A stretch of 63,068 bases of DNA from Oscillospiraceae bacterium (GTDB lineage Bacteria > Bacillota > Clostridia > Oscillospirales > Ruminococcaceae), in NCBI GenBank assembly GCA_020024615.1, contig JAHHTP010000006.1, positions 1-63,068 of the forward strand, given 5' to 3'. Every line of letters starts with the position of its first letter. Position 1 is the first letter of the stretch. Both the position numbers and the translations under genes were made by a program. The notes beneath the pieces were generated by a model, which worked only from the letters and a program-made list of their open reading frames with translations, was not told the origin of the DNA and ran no database searches. Positions 43,201 through 51,301 of this stretch are shown here, piece by piece.

Positions 43201-44601
43201 ATGGACGACGTTGGCCGAAGTATTCTTTGGTTTGTTCTGGCAGCTTTATTTTTGGGAATTGCAGCTTTAATTTCTGCTGCAAATGAGGCGTATGATGACG
43301 CTGGTGTCAGCCGTCTGCGCAAACTGTATGAGGATGAAAATAATGTTGCTGCTGGAAAGCTTTTACAACTGCAAAGCAAAGTACAACCGTATGCTTTAAA
43401 AGTGAATCTCTGCGGAGCATTCCCATTGTTGACATCAATGACCTGTATGCTGTTCGGACTGCTTTCTTTGACAACTGTTTGGTGGAAGCTGCTTATTGGA
43501 TGGGTGATCGGGGTATGGCTAATTCTGTTTCTGGGATTGGCATTGCCAAGAGTTCTTTCCGAAAATAACCCCACCGGATTTGTATTGAAAATCCAAGGGC
43601 TGCTGCGTTTTCTGGTTGGATTGTTTACTCCGTTTGCAAGTGGTGTGCATGCACTGTCGATTTTAAGTGCAAAGCATGGGGAAGAACAAGCGGATGAGGA
43701 TGAGCGTACGGAGGAAGAAATCCGTCTTCTGGTTGCTGCGGGTACCGATTCGGGTGCGATTGAAGAATCTGAAAATGAAATGATTGATAACATCTTTGAA
43801 TTTGATGATCGTACCGTAGGAGAGGTTATGACCCATCGCACGGATGTGTGTGCCGTAGAGGAAAGTGCGGATTTGAGCGAAATTCTGGATATCGCCCTGC
43901 GCGAGGGTGTTTCCCGTATTCCAGTATATCGTGATCGCATTGATAAAGTTATAGGCGTGCTGTATGTAAAAGATTTACTGGAACTGCTCTCCAATCCGCA
44001 ACGAACTTTCTGTTTGGAAGAATTTATCAGACCGGTGCTATACATACCAGAACAGACGATGTGCAACAGCTTGTTCTGCGAATTCCAGCAGAAGAAAATT
44101 CATTTCGCAATTGTTGTGGATGAATATGGCGGAACCGCCGGTGTGGTAACGATGGAGGATCTGCTGGAAGCGATCGTTGGCAATATTCAGGATGAATATG
44201 ACCATGAAGAAGATATGATTTATAAAAATAATGACGGCTCTTATTTTTTACATGGTGATATTGAGATTGACCGTGCGGCAAAGGAGTTGGACACTACCTT
44301 TCCAGAGGCAGACAGTGCTGACACATTGGGTGGTGTAGTGATTAATCTTTTGCAGCGTATCCCGGAAGAAGATGAAAAACCGAGTGTTGTGGTTGATGGT
44401 TGGACATTGCATGTAACCCGCGTGACAGATCGTCATATTGAGCAAATTCATGCCGTTCCGGTAATCGAAGATCCGGAAGAAGATGAAAAAGCAGAGAGTT
44501 TAGAGAAATCTAAAGAAAAATCTGAGAAGTTGAAAGATAAGTTGGAAAAATCCAAGGATAAATCCAAAGAAAAAGCTGACAAGTCTAGGGATAAAGACTG
44601 A
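43201..44601 (+). CDS. CNNM/CorC-type membrane protein with CBS domains
   Basis: 466 residues. An N-terminal DUF21 (CNNM) region with three to four membrane segments (1-150) is followed by two CBS domains (VGEVMTHRTDVCAVEE near 200, then FAIVVDEYGGTAGVVTMED near 300) and a CorC/HlyC domain (DGSYFLHGDIEIDR near 345). The family is linked to magnesium or cobalt efflux. The last 40 residues are an unusual tail of nearly only K, E, S and D, with repeats of KSK(E/D)K. It has its own promoter and heads a two-gene unit. Confidence 0.9.
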   Translation: MDDVGRSILWFVLAALFLGIAALISAANEAYDDAGVSRLRKLYEDENNVAAGKLLQLQSKVQPYALKVNLCGAFPLLTSMTCMLFGLLSLTTVWWKLLIGWVIGVWLILFLGLALPRVLSENNPTGFVLKIQGLLRFLVGLFTPFASGVHALSILSAKHGEEQADEDERTEEEIRLLVAAGTDSGAIEESENEMIDNIFEFDDRTVGEVMTHRTDVCAVEESADLSEILDIALREGVSRIPVYRDRIDKVIGVLYVKDLLELLSNPQRTFCLEEFIRPVLYIPEQTMCNSLFCEFQQKKIHFAIVVDEYGGTAGVVTMEDLLEAIVGNIQDEYDHEEDMIYKNNDGSYFLHGDIEIDRAAKELDTTFPEADSADTLGGVVINLLQRIPEEDEKPSVVVDGWTLHVTRVTDRHIEQIHAVPVIEDPEEDEKAESLEKSKEKSEKLKDKLEKSKDKSKEKADKSRDKD

Positions 44602-44628
44602 AATGTCTGAAAGGAGGACTGACTGTAT

Positions 44629-45453
44629 ATGGAGTATATTATAAATTATCTGGAACGGTTGTTTGCAAAACTACCGCAGACAGAAGAATTGGAACAAGAA
44701 AAAGAGCGGATGTTTTCTGCGGCAAAAACAGAATACGAGCAGTTACGGGCACAGGGGCTAAATGAAGCTGCGGCGGTCAGTCAGATTCTTGATGAATTCA
44801 GCAGCATTGACGATCTGGCAAACCAGTATATCTGTCAACAGCATACCGATTCTCAGTTGAGTTTTTATGCGGAAGATAATCTTCCAATTCTTGATCAGAG
44901 GATGGTCAAGGATTATATCAAAATGGGGCAGCAAAACGCTTTTTATAAGGCGGTGGGTGTTGCTATTATTATCTGGGCGTTTATTGTGCCAATCGTTTCC
45001 AGTACTATCAGTGAGTTTCTAGCATATATGCTCAGTTTAGGTTTTTTCGGTGGTACAGTTGGACATATATTTGCATTTGCGTTTATTTTTGTGACGGTAT
45101 GCGGCATTGTGTTGCTCTGCGCCAGTAAAAAGAAAGCGCATGCATTTGACTTCCTGAAAAAAGGCTGTTATATCGCGCCAAGTGGCCGCCAGGAATTGGA
45201 TACATTTTTGACGACTGGATTTGATTTTTCCAAATCGCTTATAGTCGGTGTTCTATTGTGTGCGATTTCACCGTTTGTAACTGGTATTGTTGCGCTGGTT
45301 CTTCCTGGCGGAATAGATAGTCTGGCAGCAGCTTGTTTTTTCCTGTTTGTCGGTGCAGGTGTATTTGTTCTGGTATACCGGTCGGTGATGCATCGACTGA
45401 TGAATCAGTGCAGAGAATTTTTGCTGCGTTCGGTTCGTCGAAGTCAAGGATAA
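44629..45453 (+). CDS. Membrane protein with DUF1700-like N-terminus
   Basis: 274 residues. The N-terminal helical part (LERLFAKLPQTEELEQEKE to FSSIDDLANQY, residues 1-70) resembles the 'permease prefix' or DUF1700 segments of Firmicutes. Four hydrophobic segments follow between 105 and 255. No enzyme motif is seen and the function is unknown. A GGAGG site lies before the ATG. It follows the CorC-like gene by 27 nt and ends at a terminator. Confidence 0.72.
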   Translation: MEYIINYLERLFAKLPQTEELEQEKERMFSAAKTEYEQLRAQGLNEAAAVSQILDEFSSIDDLANQYICQQHTDSQLSFYAEDNLPILDQRMVKDYIKMGQQNAFYKAVGVAIIIWAFIVPIVSSTISEFLAYMLSLGFFGGTVGHIFAFAFIFVTVCGIVLLCASKKKAHAFDFLKKGCYIAPSGRQELDTFLTTGFDFSKSLIVGVLLCAISPFVTGIVALVLPGGIDSLAAACFFLFVGAGVFVLVYRSVMHRLMNQCREFLLRSVRRSQG

Positions 45454-45471
45454 GTTTGAAATATGATTTGT

Positions 45472-45502
45472 AAGAGGTATAGGTTTTCTTATACCTCTTT
45501 TG
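45472..45502 (+). terminator. Terminator after the membrane protein gene
   Basis: AAGAGGTATA at 45472-45481 pairs with TATACCTCTT at 45490-45499, then TT. Confidence 0.8.
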
Positions 45503-45504
45503 CA

Positions 45505-45542
45505 TGAAAAAAGAGAAAGACCTGTGCTAAAAACACAGGTCT
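45505..45542 (-). terminator. mrdA terminator
   Basis: Minus-strand stem AGACCTGTG/CACAGGTCT (45542-45534 with 45526-45518), followed by a T-rich tail (45517-45505). Confidence 0.88.
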
Positions 45543-45549
45543 AATATTA

Positions 45550-47568
45550 TTATTGAAGCAAAGTTCCAGTTTTATCCGGATAGATCTGGATATTGTCGCT
45601 TGCATAATAGATGTCTAAAATCTGTTTGACTAGTCGATTGGCATTTGCACCGTTTTCCAGCATAACTGCAAAACAGATTTCTGGTGTATCAGCAGGGGCA
45701 AAACCGATAACCGCACTGTTTGTTTTGGTAGAAGATGTCTGCGGCGTACCGGTTTTGATTGCCACCTGATAATCCAGATCGGTCAAAACATAGGTAGGGT
45801 TGGTAATGGTTTCGCCTGCACCTATCATGCCTTGCTTAATAGCATCATATGCTTTGTTGGAAAGATTAAATGAAGATGCGACAACAGGTTCCGTTTCATT
45901 GATGGTTTTAGAAAAATCATGGGAAACGATTTTGCGGATAATATGGGTTTCATAGCGTGTACCTTTATTTGCAAGGGTAGAGGCAGCTGTGGCCATCTGC
46001 AATACTGTGACATTGGTGTCCATCTGTCCGATAGCTGCCTGAAGGGTATTACCTTCGTTGTACCATTTACTGCCGAATTTTGCAGAATATTCCGGGCCCG
46101 ACATATTACCGACAGCATGTGCGATTTCCAGACCGGTGTCAACACCCAGTCCGCATAGGTTGGCATATTCGTTGATTGTATCAATACCAAGCTGTCTGCC
46201 GCAGTCGTAGAAAAAGATGTTGCAGGACCATTTCAGCGCGTTGGTAACATTGATCGGGCCACGATGACCATGCTGCAAGCAGCCAGGCTGATAGCTGCTA
46301 TAGAAAGTATATTTTCTGGTGCAGTCAATTTTGCTCTGTGGATCGATGATACCTTCGGTGAGTGCAGCTGCTGCGACGATTGGCTTAAAGGTAGAACCAG
46401 GGCGGTAAAGCCCCATAAAAGGTCGGTTTAAGAGAGGGGTGCCCTTCTGTGCTGCAAGTTCTGAATAGTTGGTCCGATATTCATTGATATCATAGTTTGG
46501 ATAGGTGGCGGCAGTTAAAACATCATTGTTTTTAGCATCCAAAATGACGATAGATCCGCCATCACAGGGAACTTTTGGGTTGGTTCGATTATATTCTTCG
46601 ATAAAATTGCCCAGCAGTTGTTGGATTTTTTTCTGTAATGCACTGTCGATGGTGAGCATAACCGTACTGCCAGCTTCAGCATCTTTAACGGTATTAACCT
46701 CCAGAACTGAACCATCCTCATTCTGGACAATGGTTTCCTTTCCATCAATACCATGCAGATAGGGTTCAAAAGCTTTTTCAACACCGGATTTTCCGACGAT
46801 ACTATCCAGTGCATATCCTTTTTCTTTTAACTCAGCATACTCCTCAGCATAGATTGGGCCAATGCTGCCTAAGATTGCTGAGCCAACATTGCCGCTTACA
46901 TATTTGCGAGAGTACTGTTCGACAATGAACACACCAGGCAGTTCTCGGGAAAGTTCCTTAATTAATGCAACGGTTTGAATTGGTATTTCATTTGCAAAGG
47001 TGTATCGCGTATAACGGGAAAATTCCTGATACTGCATGGTATAGCGGATACCGATCATTTGGCGCTGCAATTCAGGTGGATAATTTTCCAGGTCATATGC
47101 TTCGATAGCCGCATCAATGCAGTTTTGTGTGGTAGCGTAAACATTCAGACGGAGGATGCTTTTGAGATTTTCAACATCCTTTTCCCGCCCTTCTACAAAG
47201 GTATAGGGCTGGGTTTTGCTAATCGGAAGCAGATCATTCCAATCCACTTTCTCATTTTTAAGAATAACAAGTAGTTTGTCGATGGTATTGTTCAGGTTTG
47301 CGGATTTGATAAAGTTATAATCCAATACCAGATTATAAACAACCTCATTGGTTGCCATAGGCCGACCATAACGATCAACAATTTCACCACGGGCTGCATT
47401 CACTTTCACAGTGCTGGATGTGGATTTGATGGCTTTTTCCAGACTTTCCTGTCCTTCTACAATCTGAAATTGGAATAGTCGTACCGATACAACACCGAAA
47501 AATACAACGAGTATCAGTCCGAGGACTATCACACGGTGGATCATTCGGCTTTTTGTGTTTCCGGCCAC
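45550..47568 (-). CDS. mrdA: Penicillin-binding protein 2 (elongation transpeptidase)
   Basis: 672 residues from GTG 47568, chosen because GGAGG lies 6 nt upstream; a longer frame to 47613 runs through a hairpin. It has one N-terminal membrane segment, a dimerisation domain (NAARGEIVDRYGRPMATN) and a transpeptidase domain with SxxK in RPGSTFKP (S392), SCN (S448) and KTG in IKTGTPQ. PBP2 crosslinks side-wall peptidoglycan with MreBCD and RodA. It is the last gene of the mre cluster, behind a possible attenuator. Confidence 0.95.
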   Translation of the reverse strand: MAGNTKSRMIHRVIVLGLILVVFFGVVSVRLFQFQIVEGQESLEKAIKSTSSTVKVNAARGEIVDRYGRPMATNEVVYNLVLDYNFIKSANLNNTIDKLLVILKNEKVDWNDLLPISKTQPYTFVEGREKDVENLKSILRLNVYATTQNCIDAAIEAYDLENYPPELQRQMIGIRYTMQYQEFSRYTRYTFANEIPIQTVALIKELSRELPGVFIVEQYSRKYVSGNVGSAILGSIGPIYAEEYAELKEKGYALDSIVGKSGVEKAFEPYLHGIDGKETIVQNEDGSVLEVNTVKDAEAGSTVMLTIDSALQKKIQQLLGNFIEEYNRTNPKVPCDGGSIVILDAKNNDVLTAATYPNYDINEYRTNYSELAAQKGTPLLNRPFMGLYRPGSTFKPIVAAAALTEGIIDPQSKIDCTRKYTFYSSYQPGCLQHGHRGPINVTNALKWSCNIFFYDCGRQLGIDTINEYANLCGLGVDTGLEIAHAVGNMSGPEYSAKFGSKWYNEGNTLQAAIGQMDTNVTVLQMATAASTLANKGTRYETHIIRKIVSHDFSKTINETEPVVASSFNLSNKAYDAIKQGMIGAGETITNPTYVLTDLDYQVAIKTGTPQTSSTKTNSAVIGFAPADTPEICFAVMLENGANANRLVKQILDIYYASDNIQIYPDKTGTLLQ

Positions 47569-47590
47569 TTCTAACCTCCTTTTGTATTCT

Positions 47591-47634
47591 AAAAAGCCTG
47601 AAACTACCGGCATTTTTCTGCATTTGTTTCAGGC
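47591..47634 (-). terminator. Attenuator-like hairpin between mreD and mrdA
   Basis: Minus-strand perfect 9-bp stem GCCTGAAAC (47634-47626) and GTTTCAGGC (47604-47596), then TTTTTAG. It would trim transcription into mrdA or protect an RNA end. Confidence 0.7.
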
Positions 47635-47640
47635 ATTCAC

Positions 47641-48177
47641 TTATCGTTCGATTTTTAAATCATAATCATCTTGCTTCATTTTGTTTACCAGCAGTTTGAC
47701 TGCATAGTGCATAGGAATGATGATACTTAGGGAAAACACTGCTGTTGGTAAAAAGCGGTGTAGTAGTAGATAGCCTTCGGGATCAAGTCCCCAGATGGCA
47801 TAGTAAAAAAAATAATCAAGGCTTCTCTGTATGAGCAAAACCACCAGACAGCTGATTAGGGAATCGAGCAAACGGGATTTAAGATAATTGGTATGGATGA
47901 GCGAGATCAGAACACAGCAAATTAGCATAATGATGGCGTTAAATCCCAGCAGATAGCCAGAAGCTGCATCAGTGAATAATCCGCAGATCATGCCGAATAT
48001 ACCACTTTGAAGTGGTTGCTCAAAGCAGGCAACCGCAACTGCAAATGGAATTAGCAGCATCGGTTTGATACCGCCAAATGAAAGTAGGGCAGGGGTTGTC
48101 TGTATAACATATAAAATGAGAATCATCCCATAGAAAATAACCCATTTGAGCTGATTCCGATGTTTCAGATTCATCAT
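47641..48177 (-). CDS. mreD: Rod shape-determining protein MreD
   Basis: 178 residues with about five membrane segments, normal for MreD. Recognised by its place between mreC and mrdA, its length and the pattern of segments such as KPMLLIPFAVAVACFEQPLQ and GLFTDAASGYLLGFNAI, which is typical of MreD (GxxxD motif). It helps anchor the MreB system. It overlaps mreC by 4 nt and ends just before a hairpin. Confidence 0.9.
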   Translation of the reverse strand: MMNLKHRNQLKWVIFYGMILILYVIQTTPALLSFGGIKPMLLIPFAVAVACFEQPLQSGIFGMICGLFTDAASGYLLGFNAIIMLICCVLISLIHTNYLKSRLLDSLISCLVVLLIQRSLDYFFYYAIWGLDPEGYLLLHRFLPTAVFSLSIIIPMHYAVKLLVNKMKQDDYDLKIER

Positions 48178-49055
48178 TTTTTTGCGCCTGCACTTTCTGA
48201 TTTTCCTTCCAGAATGCTGCCTTTTCCTTCAAAATCGGTGATAACATATACATTTTTCAGTGTATTGACATCACTGACTGGCTTAACAACGGCATACAGT
48301 GTAACACCGTGTTCCTCCTGATGGACATCTTGTATGGTGCCGATGGTTAGATCACGCGGATAGATTCCGGAAGAACCAGATGTAACAATCAAGTCACCTT
48401 TGGTGATGGTAGTTTCATTGGAGAGAATAGAGAGTTTACAGTTTCCATTTTTGGCAAGAGATGCATCACCGCTGCATACGCCGAGTTCCTTTGATTGAAT
48501 TTCATAGGAGCCAATGCTGATATCTGGATTTAAGATGGTTTTAACCCGTGCATTGATCGGACTAATGGAGGTGATGATGCCGACGAGTCCTTCGGAAGAC
48601 ATAACAGGGTCGTTTAGGGAAAGCCCATCTAATGTTCCCTTGTCGATTACAAATGAGCCGTAGGTATCGTTTGTATCCCTGCTGATAACGGTGGCAGGAG
48701 CAAAAGACATCTTGTCTTTGGAATCGGTTATGCCGACAATTTGACGAAGCTGCTCGTTTTCATTTTTGATTTTTTCGAATTCGGTCAGCTGGTCTCGTAG
48801 TTCTCGAATGGTCTGCTTGAGTTTTAGGTTTTCATCATAATTTTCTGCCGACTGCAGATACCGGTCAAAAAAGCCAGTTACGCTGTCCGATACAAAAGCA
48901 GCTCCACGTTGAAACGGAACCGTAATAAAGCTGATAGTATTTTGAATAAAATTGCCTTGACCGCCGCAGAATGCGGAATATAGCAGAATACCGAGCAAAA
49001 CTACGGTAAGAGCAATGATACTTTTGAATTTCCAGCTGGAAAAGAAATCGCGCAT
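48174..49055 (-). CDS. mreC: Rod shape-determining protein MreC
   Basis: 293 residues. One N-terminal membrane segment (about 14-28), a coiled coil (about 75-105, from LKLKQTIRELRDQLTEFEK) and a beta-rich periplasmic-type domain with GLVGIITSISPINARVKTIL and GDLIVTSGSSGIYPRDL, all family hallmarks. MreC links MreB inside to wall synthases outside. It follows mreB by 42 nt and overlaps mreD. Confidence 0.95.
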   Translation of the reverse strand: MRDFFSSWKFKSIIALTVVLLGILLYSAFCGGQGNFIQNTISFITVPFQRGAAFVSDSVTGFFDRYLQSAENYDENLKLKQTIRELRDQLTEFEKIKNENEQLRQIVGITDSKDKMSFAPATVISRDTNDTYGSFVIDKGTLDGLSLNDPVMSSEGLVGIITSISPINARVKTILNPDISIGSYEIQSKELGVCSGDASLAKNGNCKLSILSNETTITKGDLIVTSGSSGIYPRDLTIGTIQDVHQEEHGVTLYAVVKPVSDVNTLKNVYVITDFEGKGSILEGKSESAGAKK

Positions 49056-49097
49056 GCCGACCTCACTTTCTGGATATTATCATAGTCGGTCTGCCCA

Positions 49098-50117
49098 TCA
49101 ATACTGCTGATTCTGACCAGATGCAATGGCGGAAAACTGGGTGATATTTTCTAAAATCATGCCAGTGCCTTTTGCAACGCAATCTAGTGGTTCATCTGCA
49201 ATCAGCACATGAATGCCAGTAGCTTCTGAAATTAGCACATCCATGCCGCGCAATAATGCACCACCACCGGTGAGCATAATGCCTTGGTCGATAATGTCGG
49301 CAGCCAACTCTGGCGGAGTCTGCTCCATGGTGGTACGGATGGCTTCAATGATCTCTTTAGCCGGATCAATTAAAGCTTCTCTGACTTCTTCACTACGGAT
49401 GGTTAGACTTTCTGGCAGACCGGAAACTAGATTGCGGCCAGTAATGGTATAGGTTTCTGGGGCATCTATGGTGTCACAGACATTACCAATTTCCATTTTG
49501 ATCTGCTCAGCAGTGCGGTCACCGATTAAAATATTGTATTTAATTTTAATATATTCAATGATAGATGTATCCAGTTTATCACCACCGATTTTAATGGACT
49601 GGGAGGAAACCAGTCCGCCTAAAGACAGTACAGCAACCTCGGTTGTACCACCGCCGATATCAACTACCATGCTTCCGGTCGGTTCAGATACCGGTAAGCC
49701 GGCGCCGATTGCAGCTGCCATCGGTTCTTCTACAATTAAAACCTGTTTTGCGCCTGCTTTTTCGGTTGCTTCGCGGACAGCGCGTTTTTCTACCGGGGTA
49801 ACACCAGACGGAATGCAGATAACAACTCTCGGCTTGGAAAGCGCGGAAAAATTCACTGCACGGCGCATTAATTCTTGCAGCATGCTGCAAGTAACATCGA
49901 AGTCAGCGATAACACCGTCTTTGAGCGGTTTTACAGTGGTGATGGTTCCTGGTGTACGACCGATTACATCTTTTGCTTCATTGCCGATGCTTTTTACAGT
50001 GTCATTACGGGTATCAACTGCAACAACACTTGGTTCACGAATAATAATGCCTTTTCCTTTTAAGTACACAACGGTATTAGCGGTACCGAGGTCAATGCCG
50101 ATTTCTTTTCCAAACAT
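49098..50117 (-). CDS. mreB: Actin-like cell-shape protein MreB
   Basis: 339 residues. The actin-fold ATP site has GIDLGTANTVVY (7-18), VVDIGGGTTEVAVLSLGG and MLTGGGALLRGMD. MreB polymers under the membrane direct side-wall synthesis. It starts a sub-operon mreB-mreC-mreD-mrdA with a promoter 155 nt downstream of maf, so it can be expressed without the upstream genes. AGGAGTG precedes ATG 50117. Confidence 0.97.
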   Translation of the reverse strand: MFGKEIGIDLGTANTVVYLKGKGIIIREPSVVAVDTRNDTVKSIGNEAKDVIGRTPGTITTVKPLKDGVIADFDVTCSMLQELMRRAVNFSALSKPRVVICIPSGVTPVEKRAVREATEKAGAKQVLIVEEPMAAAIGAGLPVSEPTGSMVVDIGGGTTEVAVLSLGGLVSSQSIKIGGDKLDTSIIEYIKIKYNILIGDRTAEQIKMEIGNVCDTIDAPETYTITGRNLVSGLPESLTIRSEEVREALIDPAKEIIEAIRTTMEQTPPELAADIIDQGIMLTGGGALLRGMDVLISEATGIHVLIADEPLDCVAKGTGMILENITQFSAIASGQNQQY

Positions 50118-50205
50118 AGCCTTTCACTCCTATTTTTTGACTCTATCTTCTGTCGCATCTTTTTTGCGATATCGTAATATTATATATAAGGTTTTTCAGT
50201 ACAAC

Positions 50206-50243
50206 CCACTCTATATTATAACCGTTTATAGAGTGGTTGACAA
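50206..50243 (-). promoter_or_regulatory. mreB promoter with perfect inverted repeat across the -10 box
   Basis: Minus strand TTGTCA (50243-50238), 17-nt spacer, perfect TATAAT (50220-50215). A perfect 10-bp inverted repeat, CCACTCTATA at 50206-50215 and TATAGAGTGG at 50227-50236, brackets the -10 box with an 11-nt centre. No T-run follows, so an operator is more likely than a terminator. Confidence 0.75.
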
Positions 50244-50271
50244 GTCCTAAAACCGCAACTTTTCAATTTTT

Positions 50272-50856
50272 TCATACATTATTTGCGGGAAATAAAGAAT
50301 TCAGTTCCCGGACAAGTGTCGCAATTGGAAGTCCTACAATATTAAAGTAGTCGCCTTCGATTTTTTGGCATAGAAGTGCGCCTTTCCCCTGAATGCCATA
50401 GGCACCGGCTTTGTCGGTATATTCGCCGCAGGAGAGGTAATGTCGGATTTCTTCATCCAAAAGCGGATAAAAGGTCACAAGTGTTTTGACAGCAAAGGTT
50501 TTACTGCTACTTTTGCTGTAAAGACAAACCCCAGTGATAACCGAATGGGTTTTGCCAGAAAGTTTCTTCAGCATCATAAAACCGTCTTCGTTGTTTTTAG
50601 GTTTTCCGAAAATGGTATTATCCGGAGAAACCACAATAGTGTCACAGCCGATAATCACTGTATCATCGTTTAAGGGTTGTGTTGTGTGGGTGGCCTTTCC
50701 ATAGGCTAATTTCTTTACATATTCTTCCGGGTCGCAGAGTGGAACTTCTCGTTCATCAAAAGTAGAATTGATTATGGTAAAATCCGAAGTGATCTGCTGT
50801 AACAATTCATGTCTGCGCGGAGATTTGGAGGCAAGATAAAGTTCCATCAGCGTCAC
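50272..50856 (-). CDS. maf: Maf-type nucleotide pyrophosphatase
   Basis: About 191-194 residues. Maf motifs are LYLASKSPRRHELLQQ, FDEREVP, IGCDTIVV and YTDKAGAYGIQGKGALL. Maf proteins hydrolyse modified or canonical dTTP, UTP or CTP and affect division arrest. The start is either GTG 50856, overlapping dut by 4 nt, or ATG 50847; the second matches the usual family start. It is typical next to mreB in Firmicutes. Confidence 0.93.
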   Translation of the reverse strand: MTLMELYLASKSPRRHELLQQITSDFTIINSTFDEREVPLCDPEEYVKKLAYGKATHTTQPLNDDTVIIGCDTIVVSPDNTIFGKPKNNEDGFMMLKKLSGKTHSVITGVCLYSKSSSKTFAVKTLVTFYPLLDEEIRHYLSCGEYTDKAGAYGIQGKGALLCQKIEGDYFNIVGLPIATLVRELNSLFPANNV

Positions 50857-51290
50857 AGCTTTCCAGTCGAGCCGAATCCGCCTTCTCCGCGTTCGGTTTC
50901 GGACAGGTCGTTTGTTTCCACAATATTCGGACTACAATAGGAGGTGATGACAAGCTGTGCGACACGCTCAAACGGTTGTACTGTATATGGTGTGTCAGAC
51001 AGATTGTGCAGCATGACCTTCCATTCACCACGATAATCGCAGTCAATTACGCCAACACAGTTGGCTGGAATAATGCTGTGTTTTGCAGCAATACCGCTGC
51101 GGATATAGATTAAGCCAACGGTATGTTCTGGCAGTTCGGCGCAGAAACCCAGAGAAACAGCTGTTGTGGTGTGTGGCTGTAAGGTGATTGCTTCTTCGTT
51201 GCAAGCGTACAGGTCATAACCAGCACTGCCTGCGGTTGCCTTAGTTGGGAGTTTGGTGTTTGGATTTAATTTTTTGATTTTTAAGTTCAT
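50853..51290 (-). CDS. dut: dUTP diphosphatase
   Basis: 145 residues, a normal trimeric dUTPase. All five motifs are seen, including AGSAGYDLYA, YIRSGIAAKHSI, GVIDCDYRGEWKV, FERVAQLVI and the C-terminal GEGGFGSTGKL that closes over the active site. It makes dUMP and keeps uracil out of DNA. It lies 11 nt after the U32 gene and overlaps maf. Confidence 0.96.
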   Translation of the reverse strand: MNLKIKKLNPNTKLPTKATAGSAGYDLYACNEEAITLQPHTTTAVSLGFCAELPEHTVGLIYIRSGIAAKHSIIPANCVGVIDCDYRGEWKVMLHNLSDTPYTVQPFERVAQLVITSYCSPNIVETNDLSETERGEGGFGSTGKL

Positions 51291-51301
51291 ATTATTGTCC
51301 T

